From Seiridium cupressi (lineage: Eukaryota; Ascomycota; Sordariomycetes; Amphisphaeriales; Sporocadaceae), in the NCBI GenBank assembly GCA_036674765.1, contig JARVKI010000015.1:1-64000 (forward strand): 64,000 bases of DNA, read 5' to 3'. Position numbers and translations under genes: made by a program. The notes below the pieces were generated by a model. That model saw only the letters and a program-made list of their open reading frames with translations. It ran no database searches and had not been told where the DNA came from. Below, piece after piece: positions 34,387 through 48,100 of this stretch (positions are counted from its first letter, which is position 1; every line of letters starts with the position of its first letter).

Positions 34387-36260
34387 ATGAAGATTTCCTC
34401 CAAGCGTGATCTTGAAGAGGTTCCAACTGTTATAGAGGAATCCAACAGCAAACGTGTCCCAGATGGAGCTGACGCTGAGGTTCCAAAGTCTATCGGGCTT
34501 GACAACGCGCCAGCTTGCGAGACAGCATGCAGAGCCGAGTTCACCAAAGGGATGGGCATAGACCCTACGGACGACCCCGAAGTTGTTCTCAGAAGTCTAT
34601 GCCGTAAGCTTGCGGATGACCACCTGAGCTTGTATTTCTGGGACCTATACTGCTGCGATTCGAAATACTGTGGTGTTGATGTCACCCCATCTGCTCCTGG
34701 ACTAGACCGTGAGGTGCCATCCAACATTCGAGACAGTTTAGGGTGCTGATTGAGGTATAGCCCAGGTTGACGACATAATTGGTCGATGTGCAGGGTAAGT
34801 TCCACGCTCTCTTCAACTACATCTTTCGTGACTGAATTTTGACCAGTATTGGCATCCCCGACATGGTCGATCCAGGGCCACCACCGGCCGACCACTGCGG
34901 CTCGTGGGAAAAAGACCCCTTCCAAGTGGTATCGATGCCACCGACAGCTTCTGGGCATAGCGACTTTACTATACAGTTGGCGACATCGACTGGACCAGCC
35001 ACGTCTGCATTTACAGGGTCATTTTCAGCAGAAGCATGGACATCTTCGGTAGCAGGACAAGGCGGTGACGACGCCACGACACCGGCGTCGCAGGCAACTC
35101 AAACTTCCACTACATCCTCAACATCTTCCACGCCGTCGAGTGGGCTTGATACAGGAGGTCAGATTGCCATTGGCGTGTGCGCAGCGATTGCTGCTCTTGC
35201 ACTACTCCTCGCCCTGTTATGCATGCGAAAACGGCGCAGTTCAAGGGGCTACATCAGGACGCCTCCGACGCCCAGGACTCTGGCCTCTCAGGATCTATTA
35301 CAAAATAACTCCCATTTATACCTAGTCATGCCTCTGACGTCTTCCTCTTCGAAAACACCACAACCTCTTACGCCACCAATGCGGCTAAGCGACCGCAGAT
35401 TTCTCCCATCTGTCCTCGGCCCTAGTTCAGTACGCTCATCTTCAGCACCCCCTTATTCCACTGATCCTGAGACGACCTTCCCACAACATCCCATCGCCAG
35501 TCCTACGACTACTAGATTTCTACCTCGCCATGAGTGTCAGACGACACTATCAAGCACTCGATCCGAATTCGCAGGAAGCACCTCGAATAATCCACCGAGA
35601 AGCAGCGTAATCTCGGCGACTAGCGGACCCGGTACCATCTCCTCCATGGCATCAAGCTCTGCAAAACCCAACTCCATCACATGCGGTAGCGCGACGATTA
35701 CCGGTACCGTAACACCTGTTTCACCAATCCGACCCCAACGGCCACATGACACACCTCTGGAGATCCCCGGCCTCGTGGCACCAGCTGGGCCACCACCGAA
35801 ATGTGCTCTTCCTCCAACTCCTTCTTTCCAATTTCAAATCCCATGCAGTTCCCCTACAGTTCCACCCCTGAAATCTCTACTACCGCCAACCTCACCTGTC
35901 TTGACGATATCGCCACTCTCTCCGTCCGGTCAATTAAATCAACCTGTCAGCCCTTTGCCCGGTCCGGGTGATATAGGTATCGCGATCGGTGTGGTCCAGA
36001 GCAACCCCGCCGCAGGTATTGTGCGGGAGTCTTCATCACATGACCTGTGCCAACCCACTGAGGCATATATCCGTAAAAAGCACGAGACGAGAGATAGCTG
36101 GGGAAGTTGGAGTGGTCCAAGGGGTGGCGTCCCAGGAGACAAGTCGATCGGAAAGAGGGAAGCTTCTCGAGTCTCAAAGAATGGGAATACGAAAGGTGAT
36201 AGCATAATGGTAGCCGTGTTGAGAGAACTGGGTCTAACGAAACTCACGGGTTCTTACTAG
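34387..36260 (+). CDS. Single-pass membrane protein with Cys-rich ectodomain and Pro/Ser-rich tail, about 591 aa
   Basis: Proposed exons are 34387-34708, 34755-34794 and 34847-36260. The first part has a Cys pattern (Cys-Glu-Thr-Ala-Cys, then Tyr-Cys-Cys-Asp-Ser-Lys-Tyr-Cys-Gly-Val-Asp) and, after two short introns, Asp-Pro-Gly-Pro-Pro-Pro before another Cys. This arrangement recurs in uncharacterised fungal surface proteins. A Thr/Ser-rich stalk precedes one membrane helix near 35158-35220 (Ile-Ala-Ile-Gly-Val-Cys-Ala-Ala start), followed by Arg-Lys-Arg-Arg and a long Pro/Ser/Thr-rich cytoplasmic region. That layout is typical of wall-stress or cell-surface sensors, but function is not known. 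No signal peptide is seen from this ATG or the in-frame one at 34294, so an upstream exon is probably missing. The first intron (46 nt) is less certain than the second. Confidence 0.7.
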
Positions 36261-36711
36261 GCCCGTGATATGGGCTTACATTGGTAAACGATGTTGAGAT
36301 GGGTTCGGATACGTGCAGAAGCTGTCCGGAAAGCGACAGATATCAAGTCATGTATACCAAATGGGTAGGTGGACTGAACTTGGAGGCATACGATTTTGTC
36401 TGGAAAGATGTCGCCTCGCTGTACAGGCGTCACGGGACACGAATTCTGATGAAGAGAAACAAAAACACGCAGACAAATGTAATCTATTAGGCTGACAGCT
36501 GGTACTTCTGACTTAAAGCTTAAACATGAGAAACACTCGTTCTGTACGAGGGAGAGTTTTATACTGCGAACGATTGAGTAACAGGGCACAGCGGATTGTT
36601 GTTGAGGTGTAAAAGCTCTTTATTTCTAGTCTATTCTATTCTCAGGTTGCGGAGTGACTTGAATTAATCGTATCTAAATGTATCCCCGTATGTTTATCTA
36701 TTGAGAGGAGA
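36261..36711. other. Convergent intergenic region
   Basis: 451 bases between the stops of the membrane-protein gene and the SDR gene. It holds both 3' ends. The right part is AT-rich, as is common in fungal 3' regions. No gene is seen. Confidence 0.6.
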
Positions 36712-37886
36712 CTATGCGCCAACCTCGAGAAGACTCTTCACAGTATCAACAGAGCTCTTCTCGATCGAGATCCAAGAGATGCCCAGCTCCTTGCTAGCTC
36801 TAGAGTTATCATAACCATAAACACCTCCCTCGGGGTAGCCACCGCCCTTGACCTCCTCCGACGGCAGCTTGTCCTTGAGGTCAGGGAAGTTCTGGCGCAC
36901 GGCAGCCACGATTTCGCGGTTGTTGAACTTGCCGGCAGTCGTGAAGAAGCGCTTTCCTCCGGCCTCGGGGCGCTCGAACGCCTCAACGTGAGCCAGCGCT
37001 ACATCACGCACGTCGACCCAGAAGAACACGCCCGCGGGCGGGATCTCGTTCTTGAGCTTGCCCTGGATCAGATCCACGAAGCGCTGGTTCGAGGTGTTGA
37101 TGGCCGAGAGTGAGTTCAAGTGGTGCACGATCGGACCGAAGACAAGAGGCGGGCAGATGGTCGCCAGGTCAAAGTTGGGCTTCTCCTTTTCGACGAACTC
37201 CCACGCCGACTTCTCGGCAATCGTCTTTGAAACGCGATACGACGTGGCTTTGTTGTCTCCCAGGCCATCCTCGTAGGTGTTTGGGTTCCAGTCGGCTTCC
37301 GAGAAGACCTTCTTCGGATCTGCGAGGCCGGCGTCCGAAAGGATGGAAGCAAAAGAGGACGTGATGACTACACGCTTGACACCTGGAGCAGACTTCTTGA
37401 TGGCCTTCAGGATTGAGGTGGTGCCAATAATGGCAGGGTCGAGGAGCTCAGTCTTGGGATCCGACCAATTGTAGTGGAAAGGGGATGCAGCTATCGGCCC
37501 CGGTTAGTATCTATTGATTGTGTGGTTTTATCCTTCTATCAAGCGCACTTGAAGAAGAAGAATATATATAAGTCAGGGGATTCGTATGCCTTACTGTGGA
37601 GGACGACCTCTAGACCGGGTGTCTTCACTACTTCGTCGAAGGCATCTGGCTTGGCAATGTCCGGGACAATGACGGTCGTCAGCTTGGCATTGGGGTGCGC
37701 ATCGCGGATCTTTACAGCCTTGTCTTCGGATCGGACTGTCGTCACCACCTCGTGACCTCGCTGCAGCAGCAGTTCGAGAATGTGTGCTGAGAAGCGTTGT
37801 TAGTCTATCAACACTAACTAGCCTGTGGTGTCAACCTACTTACCAGCAATGAAGCCCGATCCGCCGGTGAGCAGAACCTTAGTCAT
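36712..37886 (-). CDS. NADPH-dependent extended SDR reductase (GRE2/cinnamyl-alcohol-dehydrogenase-like), 337 aa
   Basis: Three exons (37886-37844, 37786-37595, 37490-36712) encode 337 residues. The start carries the Rossmann glycine motif Thr-Gly-Gly-Ser-Gly-Phe-Ile-Ala-Ala-His. The catalytic Ser lies in Val-Ile-Thr-Ser-Ser-Phe-Ala-Ser, and the Tyr-x-x-x-Lys pair in Ser-Tyr-Arg-Val-Ser-Lys. The Val-Asp-Val-Arg-Asp-Val-Ala motif of the dihydroflavonol-reductase-like group follows. Yeast Gre2 reduces methylglyoxal and various aldehydes and ketones using NADPH, and this protein is of the same size and class. The true substrate cannot be told from sequence. There is no targeting signal, so it is probably cytosolic. 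The second intron is 104 nt and AT-rich. It is the last recognisable gene before the long gene-free stretch. Confidence 0.93.
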
Positions 37887-40800
37887 TTTGTGTTCGAGAT
37901 GAGTTGTTTGGTGTACTTGATTTATTGTAGTTGCAGACTATTATTGTTCTCTATTTGAAGCTCTCGTGAACAGCCAAATCACTCATACTGTCGCCATATC
38001 CCACCGCGGGGTTGCGTTGGTATAGCCGAAGTAACGTCATCGTCGTCCCCACTGTTTGTCGGCGTTAAGGGGCGACTTCCACTTCCCACCAAGCATCATG
38101 CTATCTCCTATCCCTCAGGCGAATCTGGTCTTCTGTCATGCTCCTACGCCAATAGGTCAGTGTCCGCATGACCAGAGTCCCTACGACAAGTGTCTACACA
38201 AACATCTACTAAAGCTCTTCTCATGACTCGTACTATTTGCCAATCCTGAGTTTATTCATTACCAATTTGTATACACCATTATCGAGCTCGACAGGGGTTA
38301 CCTCATCGGCATTCAGGAATTAGTGCTTGACTGCTGAACTCAATGTCGGCTTCTTTATGGAGCCTGACTCAAAAGTTGATCTAGGCCAAGCTAAGAGCCC
38401 AATGGTCTTCGGCAGTGGATCCCGATGTACCACCGTTAACCTTTATTATCGATGCTGCGGTCCCTTTAGCATCATGAAGTCAACCGTAGGCTGACCAGCG
38501 AAACCCTGAATGCTCGGCCGGTGCCTACAACCGTCGCCAAACCCAACTCCTCCGCCAGCCAGCTGGTCTAGCATTCGTACCGTACCTTAAACGACGCTTC
38601 GCATTGCTGGAACGACTCGAAGCCAACAGAGTTTCACGGCTCCGACCTACGAGCTGGTGGAAATTAATCCGCCTGAACACATATGCAACTGCGTCTAGCT
38701 CGATCCATCCCTCAAGATGGCTAGGACAGGAGGTCGAGTCGGAGCTCGAGTTCGCGAGGTCTCCGGTAGAGGTCTTTGCACTGAGCAGATACGCCGTTGA
38801 CCCGAAGGTCGGTCGGCTATGCTCTACCGGAACTTACTCCGCGATCCCAGCCCTCAGCCCTAACCCCTAAGGCAGACCTGCAGAGAAGCCGGTGCCAGCG
38901 AGATACATTATACGCATTGACCACGACTGCAGGTACACTATTAGAGACGCAGCAGCCGGCTGACCGTCGACCTTAGTGATGGCCGTTGGTATGGTGTAGC
39001 TTTAGTCACTCGCACTCGCTCTCTCTCGAAGAGCTAGAACAAGCTACTGTATACCACAATTTGGTGTCTTCGTCATCTGGTGTATGACCAATTCTTTATG
39101 CGAGCTTTCCATAGCGCTTTCGCAGATGTGACTAGTTTGACCCTGCCATGCGGAGCTTTCGATCGTTTGTGTCGGCCTCACACACAGAGTCGATTCATCG
39201 AAGTAGAGGTGTCAGAAGGTTCGTATCTTGACATGGTGGATGCGACAGCATGGAGCTCCTTTAAAGTTCACCCCCTATTTCAGCGCCGGCGGTTTTATGA
39301 GTTGAATCAGTGACTTAATTGCATGTACCCTAACGACGTTTGGTGTGTGCCGATCTTGCGACTACTGCAGCCAGCGCCTCGATGGCATATCGGTCGCGTT
39401 CTGTAGGTCTCCTGGGATGACATTGTGCGGAGGTATCAATGGACGTACGAATTATTAGAATAGGAAAGTAAGAAATCTTGTGCACGTGTCAGAACATCCG
39501 ATGAAGAGCACAACTTGCATCAGTGAGTGATTCCCAAATCTGCCTGAGACCTTAACGGCATGCATCCGTTGCCTAGAACTTGGTTCTGCTATGCTCCTTG
39601 GAAATTCATATGCGCAATACGTTGCCCCTAGCGTAAGGACTGGTTGTAGGCAGACGAAGGTGTGATGAGGAGTGATACGGTTCGTAGTGTAGTGAACTCA
39701 AGTGAGCCAAAACCTCATTTGTGTATCCTGGCGTCGCCCCCAGAGTGACTTCATCTTCCCGAAGAGACCTAAACGATACCTGAAGAAAGTCAGTATGATG
39801 GGCAAGAGAATAGCGAGGGCTATAGCATATCTTGAGGACTATGGCCTGAGCCGCTATCACATATCTGAATTTGATCGCAGCACCGCGGTCCACACGACGA
39901 AGCTGGTCTGCAGAAGAGTATTGTTAAGTAACGTGGAAGGTCTCCGAGTACACTACCCATATTCTCTTTCCTGGGAGACCGAGACCAGTAAAGGCAAATA
40001 GTTTCGTAGAAGAGCACGTTCTACGCTTAACACTTCTCTTCTCATATATCATTCCTTCTTTGTTCGTATAATTTCACGCTATTATCCTCATTATCCGCGA
40101 AACGCTCCTCGATCCATGACTGAATTTGTCATCACCAGTTACATGCGTACCTATGTTTCCAAACAACTCAAATTCTCGCCTACTTTCCTCGTGCATCCAC
40201 CATGGCATTCGGTGTGTGCAATTATGGTGGATGCATGATGAGCACACGTCCACCAGCCGGAGAACACTCACCAGGATATTTTCGGCATCCTTGAATGATC
40301 CGAAGCATCAAAAGAATCATCGACGGCGATTCTCTTGCGTCAATCACTGGTCCATTCGGTGAGAAGAAATTGACTTGAGTGCATGTGACCAGTCGCCGGA
40401 CGACGTCGAGTACCGCTGAGAGACATCTTGCGGTGTATCGCCCAAGTACCTCAATCCGAGCCCCCCGAGTTCCTGAGAATCCGCATCTGGCGACCCCAAC
40501 CGAGAAGAAAAAGAAATATACTTGACCAACATCCATGCATTCCATCGTCAGACCTCTGGTCCTCCAGCGCCAGCTCCTGGGCTCCTGTTGGCTCAGACCA
40601 GAGGCAGTGATATACATACGTCCTGGCCTATACCCTTGCAACGACGAAAGCCGCCAGTTGATGGAGAGACACCCCTACAAACGACGTTGTACTCTCCTCA
40701 TGCTGCTAGGTCCCCGGACTGGGTCCTATGTATGCTTCATCCCATGCACGACGCGTCGCAGTCGTAATCTGGACCAGTGTCGGCAACTTCCCCTCGCCAG

Positions 40801-42164
40801 GGTCGTATTTTGGCCATGTATCGTATATGTAGGTCCGGGAAAGTGGCTTTTGCCCACCAGGTTTACTGAGCAGAGACGACATGGACAAGGAAGGGCGTGG
40901 GTCAGGGACAGGCACAGGGAACCTCGCCATGTTCGGGAACCAGACTGTCGGCATTTTTGGATTGGTAATTAGTGTTACACGGACTATATTACCTGTTGAT
41001 ACGGGACGATGCTTATTGTTTCTCATATAGAGAGCGGGATTGCACATCGTGTTATTCTTCCCTCGGTCTTCGTCATTACGAAAAGCAAGGCCTGTTAGCA
41101 TTCACCTTTTATCACTTCTCATATGTAACCATGCATCCGCCCAGCGTGGCAATTTAGGAGGCAGCAGCCATGGAAAAAGAAAGCAATCGACTCGACTCGT
41201 CAGCACTCGTGTCCCCATCTAGATATATCGCAAATGCTGACGCGCGGTAATAGCGACTTGCTTTCCCGTAACTTACATCCACCGTTCCCGCCCCGGCAAC
41301 GTGTGCGAAGCGAGGACGGGTGAGATTCGTGGATCTTGCATTTCGATGCTGCATATTGTGTCATACAGGGACTACGGTCCCGGCCAGATGCAGACACGAG
41401 CGCGAAACATGTCACCTTAACCCCCATCAGTGACAGTGCCAGCAACCCGCTCCCGAGGGAAATTCCTTTTTTTGTCCCTCTCGACATCATCTAATTGGCA
41501 CAAGTACTGATTTATTGAATCGAGTTATACGATCTGGACTGAGAAAGTGTGTGTTAGGGATGAGTCTCAACAACCCTAAACTCAGCTGGTCAATCATCAT
41601 GTCCGATCGAACTCAGTCGAAGTTATGTGCCACAGGGAACAATCCGCAAGCAACGCCCGCCAAGGACTCATAGTTTCTTATTTGTAGGGTGATATCACTT
41701 TTCTGCATGTAGTTACGAATGATCGACCCTTCGTAAGAATAGTTCCGCAGATGCATGCGGTACACTCGTGAAGCTGCCCTTGAATTCGTCAGGACCACGG
41801 ACAGCTTCTTCCCATGTTATTTGGTGTACCCTTGAATAGCACCGAAATTTCCGAGAATAGACAATTGCAATTCCAGGGCGTCTCGCACATCATGAGCCAG
41901 TCGCGGCCGATTCCAATCTCCACGACAGCGGCTCCTTTGGGACCATACGAAGAAATCCTCCAGTTCGTAACGAGGGTTACCGCTAGAAGGCGTAAGCAAT
42001 GCGACTGCGCATGGCAGCGCTGTGACTATTTACAGCACCCAGATACGCTTGCTCGGAGGATCGAATGATCCAGAACCACCAAATATGTATGCTACGCCAT
42101 GGTCAGATGGTTGCAATACCCAAGGCCGCCATAAATCAGGGTTCTCATTGATATCTCATCTTGG

Positions 42165-42198
42165 ACGAGTTTAGATGAGCGCGTTCATCTAAACTCGT
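42165..42198. repeat. Perfect 14-bp inverted repeat with 6-nt loop
   Basis: The left arm ACGAGTTTAGATGA (42165-42178) is matched exactly by its reverse complement at 42185-42198 around the loop GCGCGT. No T-run follows it, and fungal genes do not use hairpin terminators. It is therefore recorded as structure only. Confidence 0.85.
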
Positions 42199-45100
42199 AC
42201 GAGGACCTCGCGGCGAGCTGAACATAGACCATGTGTGTTTTTGGAAACGCAGGACACGACTGCATCGTCACCAGTTACCGTCCAATGATTGATCTCGAGT
42301 GAAGTTGTTTCCAGTCCAACCCGTCTTGAGTAATAGCTTGCGGCCGCCATACCTACACTAGCATGGCCCCATGCGGCTACTCTTGCTCTATCTCTGATCG
42401 CCGTGCATTGGAGCCATTTTAGTGCGAGGATCATCTCGGCCACTAGAGCACAGACGTCGTGCCTAGGCTGAACTCCAGGATCCGGTGGCTCTAGTCAGCC
42501 AAATCCGTAAAACTGCCACACCTGACGGGCCTAGCTGCATGCAGGGAGAGGCAGTGGCAGTGGCTGGCTTCGGCTAGAGGCTACCGAGCTGATGCAATAT
42601 GCAGCAGCTAACGAGATGACACACTCCCCCAGATGTGCGTAGGGCAATGCAGACGGTGAATCGAGTCATGCAGGGTGGCGGTGATGCAGCTACGATGAGT
42701 GATCACGAGTGCGGAGGGCATGCTGACTCTTGGACGTGATGGACAAGAAAGCTTCCAGGCATGGCCGGCAAGACCGTGACTATCGGAAGGACCGCCCCGC
42801 AGCAGCAGCTTGTTCATCGGGCCACGGGCGAAGATCGCCATATGAGCCCGTTGACAGATTGTTTAGCACCCGAGTGATGTAACAGCATATCGCCCAGAGA
42901 TAGACCAGGAGGCAGGATCAGAAGTACCGTTGGGATACGCAGTCCAGCCACGTCCTTATCATGCCGGGAAAACGGCTGCATACACACGATCGATAATGTC
43001 AAAAGGGTTAAATGAGTATAGTTGTCTCGTGGAGATGGGCTATTTTAGTCTACGTACCTGAGATTGCCAGGCTAAGTAGGTAGCTCAGCTTCATTGTAAT
43101 TCTCATGCCACCCACGCCTTACGTTGCATCCCCAGCACTCAAACCTGCCCTATGGCCTCTTTGCAGGCCTCCCGCAATGTCCGAGAGATTATACGAGTGG
43201 TCGATCTGATTAAGCAGTGGAGAAACCAAGGGGACCAAAAGAGTCCTGGCATTGAGTGATTGGGACAACAATGTTTCATGTCATGCAGAAAGAAGCATGA
43301 TATCGAAACACAAGGATGACTTAGAGTATGAGCGCAGGCTAGGCACCTTCCGCAGCGACTTTCCCCTGATTAGTCTAGGTCGACGAGACCTCTACGAGAC
43401 CAAGGTCTAAAGTAGTCAGGCTTGTATGCAGGTTTCGTTCGTATTATGGGAGAGCGGGGACCTGGAATGGTCCAAGAATGATCTATTCTGATGATCATCA
43501 CCGGGCCTCTTGGCCGAGGTCGCGGGCGGTGTTTTGGTCTGCACCGGTGAGCGTCGATAAAACGCTGGGTGTGTGAATTATTCCCGTCTGCCGTAATTTG
43601 TTCGATAGAAAATATGACGGATACTGGTCGATCCTGGATCGTCGACTGTACTCGTAGATCCGGGGAAACCAACGAATGGCATCGGACATGATCCCTAGAT
43701 TGGAGTCCAATAGCACTAGACTAGCTGGCTAGTCCTGAGATCGACCGAGTCAAACTTTTTTCAGTGGAGATGAAACAGCCAGGCACAACCAGGTCATTAT
43801 CAACAATCACCAGCCTTTTTTAGACGCAGGAAACTCTGTTAGTCAACACTATACCGTACGCTCACCAGACTAAAGCACCAATTATCCGCGCAGGCATCAG
43901 AGAGTATCACATGTGAGATGAACTTGCCAATAGCCCCGCAGCCAGATCTACCTGCGCCGGTTTCAATCACGGAAGAAACCCGAACATGGGACCCCTGGAA
44001 ACCAGAACGTGCAGAACATTGCGAGGTTGTGACCATCTATGTTTCATCGAATCGTTGCCTTGGGTCATGGAAGACTACTAGCCGTTGGAGTCTTGCATTC
44101 AAGCACTCGCACCGCCTAGTTTCGATCGTTCTGTGCCTAGGACTTGGCACGACACTCGGAATTCCATTTGGCAGAGCATGTGGATGACTAAGACTCGGCA
44201 GTTGTCATCGGGTGCCCGAGTCGTGGAAAATGCGATAGTGTGCCTGATTTGGAATAATCAAGCAACACGATCCACTCGTCTACAGATAGGCCCCTGGATA
44301 GTAGTACCCTTTCATGTACAATCTCGTACCGCACTGCGGGTAGCCGGGCAGGTCCAGCGACTGTATTAAGCTATGCTGCGAGCTCTTGCAGAATCAAGCT
44401 AGACTAGCAGCTTGCTTGCACTTCGTTTGTAATGCGCGTATGGGAGGTGCTATCTCGAGGCCCATAGGCCATCGCAGGCATCAGGCAAGGCTCGGCATCA
44501 GATACATGTCGTTATGCGATATCAGTGGCACGTCTCACGGCTTACGGGCGCACAACCAGGTATCATTGCCTAAGTGGTCTCGAGTTTTGGTGGCATTCGG
44601 AAGAATCATGCCATGATTGTTAACTCGGTTGATACTAGGCCATTCGTGTGCGGCGTTGTGGCTGAGCTGACAAGACGAGGCGGCCATCTAACTAGCACTA
44701 GATCTCTGAAGCAACATATGACCTAGAACCAGGTACAGGAGACCAGTGGAGGGGGGTTCGACTCCGTGATCCGACCAGACTTACCATAGTAGAGATAGTC
44801 GCTCAGGCTGGTCGTCAGTAGTGTCAGCCACGGACCAGGGAGTCGGTGTTCTTCCCAGGAACTACCAATCTTGCCCGGTTCCTGTGACGAAAAGACGCAA
44901 GCGGCGCCATGCAGGTGACAGGATTATCCGAGTATCGGTTACTAGGCGCCGTCATTTTCAGCGACTGCAAAAACCGCCGGCGAAATTGAAGCGGAATCAG
45001 GTTCAAGAGACTAGATGAATTCTCGTCCCTTTCCTTGCGCCTCCAACATGACCGGATGTGCTAGTGGCGTAGGCCGGAGTCTGTGGGTATGAGAGTTTTG

Positions 45101-48100
45101 CTTATTGCGGCAGTGGCTCTGCACCAACTGAAACCCCCAGAAGCGACCCTGATTGCAGTTTCCATGTTCCATACCTAATGGTGGATGCCACCAAAGTCTT
45201 GTAGTCCCAAAACAGTTGCTCAACAACAAGGCTACGAGAAATCAGCTGACTAGACCTGAGGCCGCATCGGGGGGAAGGATAATGGACCAGGAGAAAGACT
45301 TTGAATGACCACCTCGCTACAATAAGATTCGACTTCGGTGTTCAAGGATAGCCCATTTCCTTCTAGCTGATTATTTTGTTTTCGCTCGCTGGGATATCAG
45401 CCTTGATGCTCCAGCTTAGAACATATAGGAGATAATGATGCGCTAGGAAAATGACCATCAATAGAGTAGCCGTACAACATAACACGTCGCACGCCAGGGG
45501 TGCTTCTCTGTATACCGGTTCCATTCCTCAGCCTTTTGATACTTGTTAGCTTGAACGAAATCCCGAATGTATATTCTCGAGCGTTCGGGGCTTTGGATCC
45601 AGCGATCGGGTATTGTGACGCACCTGTATTATCTATCATATATGAACTTCACTGGACCACAATAACTCCCGAGTCCTTTCAAAGCTCTGATATTAGGCTT
45701 GGTCAAGCAACACGAGTTATTGGACTCGTCGGAGTTAACAGGCACCTGACGACGGTTGGTTAGTAACACTTCGCATGGTTCTTGGGGATTGTACCTACAA
45801 ACCCATGGCCCAGCTTTTAGAGTCTGGTCTGCGGCGAGCTTTCCAAATCCTCGGAGCTTAGTGTACGCCCAACATCAGGGGAATCTCTCTATCGTTAGCC
45901 ATGTTATCAGCTGCGGGGTGTGAGACATGTATGGCCAAATGGTCCGTTGGGGTGGTCACTCTTTGAGGTTCATTAGCGGAAGCCTGACCTGACACTTCAT
46001 GTAAGTTTAAAGTCTATCACGACCTGGCTTGAGAAACCCCCACGTCAAGGCGAATACCACCGGTAAAGATGTGTATAGCCTTATTTCCGTTGAGGTAAAC
46101 GTTCAGATCGAGCCTTCTTGTATCACAATCGGCTGCCTCTTGAACCAGGTCCGCTTGAACGAGGAGGCAGCGTCGATCCCGTATCAAGTTATTTTAATTT
46201 CCAGCAGAGTTTTTCCTTATGCGAGTCCAAGGGGAGTTGGCTAGTCGCATGATGCATTCTACTTCGGGACCTTGCATGGGCCCCGTATGCAGATGTTGCC
46301 TCAGCCCGGAACTTTATAAGCGTAAGATGGACTAAACGATGCATTTGCTGGAACGAGTAGTAATGGACTGATGGTGATATATCCAACCAGCTGAATCCTA
46401 ACGCTTCTGTAAGCTCATTGTATAACCCCCCTTGTCATAGCGGTCGTTCCTGGGCAAGTTTCGCACTGGAATGGAATAACCGGATTCTCTCCGCGAACTC
46501 CTGCAGGGTTTTTCTTGCCTTGGGCAAACGTGGGTGCGTTATGTATGTACAAAGCTCAGCTGCAATGCTGCACAAGCCTTACAACTGCAGCGCACAGTTC
46601 GGTACCAGCAAAATAAGGCCCTGTGTGCAGCCGTCTGAAGAATTCTTATGAAAGAAATAGCGCCGTTGGTGAGGCGCAAGTGAGGGAGCAAGCAAGTACG
46701 CAAGGTGGTGGTATCTCTATACTCACCCAGTATACGGGCCATCAATTTGATCATTGCACCTGGTGACGCACCTACGAGGTCTCGTCTGATGGACGAGTTG
46801 GCCACGGAAGATGGATTCCGGTGTCAGTCCGGCATCCGATCTACCACACGGTTCATGCCAGGCCGGCGGTCGGCTGCGCAGCCGGAGTGCAAGCTTGGGT
46901 AGGATTGAATGTCGACTGCACGACGGACTAGCCCCGTCACGCTTTCGCAGCTACTGCAGGGAGTCCAGACAGTGACGTGAATGATGGTACGATTTTTCAA
47001 ATTAGCACTCGTGGAAAGTGTAACATGGTGGCTTTTGGGGCCAGGGATCAGAACCACAGAATTTGGCTTTAAGTCGCATTGCTTAGCGGGCCCAGGGTCG
47101 TTTCCCGGAGAGCCGGGACGTCGCTTAGGGCATTAGCGAAAATTCTCTAGCATTCGCTTAAGGGACTACGATCCCTGGAGAGATCGGCGTTTGATTGCCG
47201 TTAGTGACAGGAATGACGAGGGACAGGTACTCTTGCGGATGCTGGGATGGCCTAGTCGGCTTAGAGTGTTTCTCAATCAGCACAGCTGCGGGGATGCTAA
47301 CACTGGGTTTCGACTAATGGGGGGGACCTGACCTTTCCCATCCGAGCCGCCCTCGCAGCAGGCCGCAATGTCATCCATGCAGCTTCATCGCTCCAGGTCA
47401 CACCGATCTTTGGAGGGGAGAGAAGCTATCACATCGACGATGGACCAGGAAATAGGCCAGATTGGAACGCGACTCTACGGTTGCTTCCAATGTGGCCCTC
47501 CTCTGGACATGACCACAGACCGCATCTCATACGTACTGCTATAGTCTCGACGTAGCACTGGAAGAAGCGTGACCAAACTTTGATGCAGCCTCTCCTGTAC
47601 GTTCCCTGCTTTCTCCACAAGTCGCATCCGCATTATTACTGGACCGGGCTGCCCCCCGGTGGATTTACAGCGTTCTCACAACGAACCTTACCTCGCCATG
47701 TCCAGGGCGGATCTGATCCTTTCGTTACATAGCTCGACCGTTCCTCACATGGTACGGAATAGAGGCTGGAGATAGATAGCATAGGGCATCCCAGCTTCGC
47801 CAAGTCATGTTTTAGTTGACGATCCTTAACGGCTGAAGGCCCTAAAGAAGAAAAGCACACTCGTGAGAGAGAGGTTAGCGATCAGGTCTCGCCTGACTGG
47901 CGAACACGATGGGCCCTGCGTGGAATGCTTCATCATCGTCAGTCAACAAGACCGTTGGGTGGAGCTCCAGCCTGAGAAACACGTGTGGGCCAGGGACTGT
48001 CGTCCACATTCTGTTGGCGAGACAAGGGATGCCAGGCCGGGGAACTGTATCCTGAAGTCACAAGGACCAGCTTTCCATCATGCTAATTCCTCGAACTGTT

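Noticed and set aside
39606..39893. 95-codon minus-strand frame, with a nearby hydrophobic stretch in another frame, as in a decayed membrane protein
   Set aside because: No continuous exon model and no family match. A short hydrophobic run alone is not evidence.
44745..44770. GGTTCGACTCC, resembling a tRNA B box
   Set aside because: The flanking bases do not form the T-stem, and no A box or acceptor stem is found upstream.
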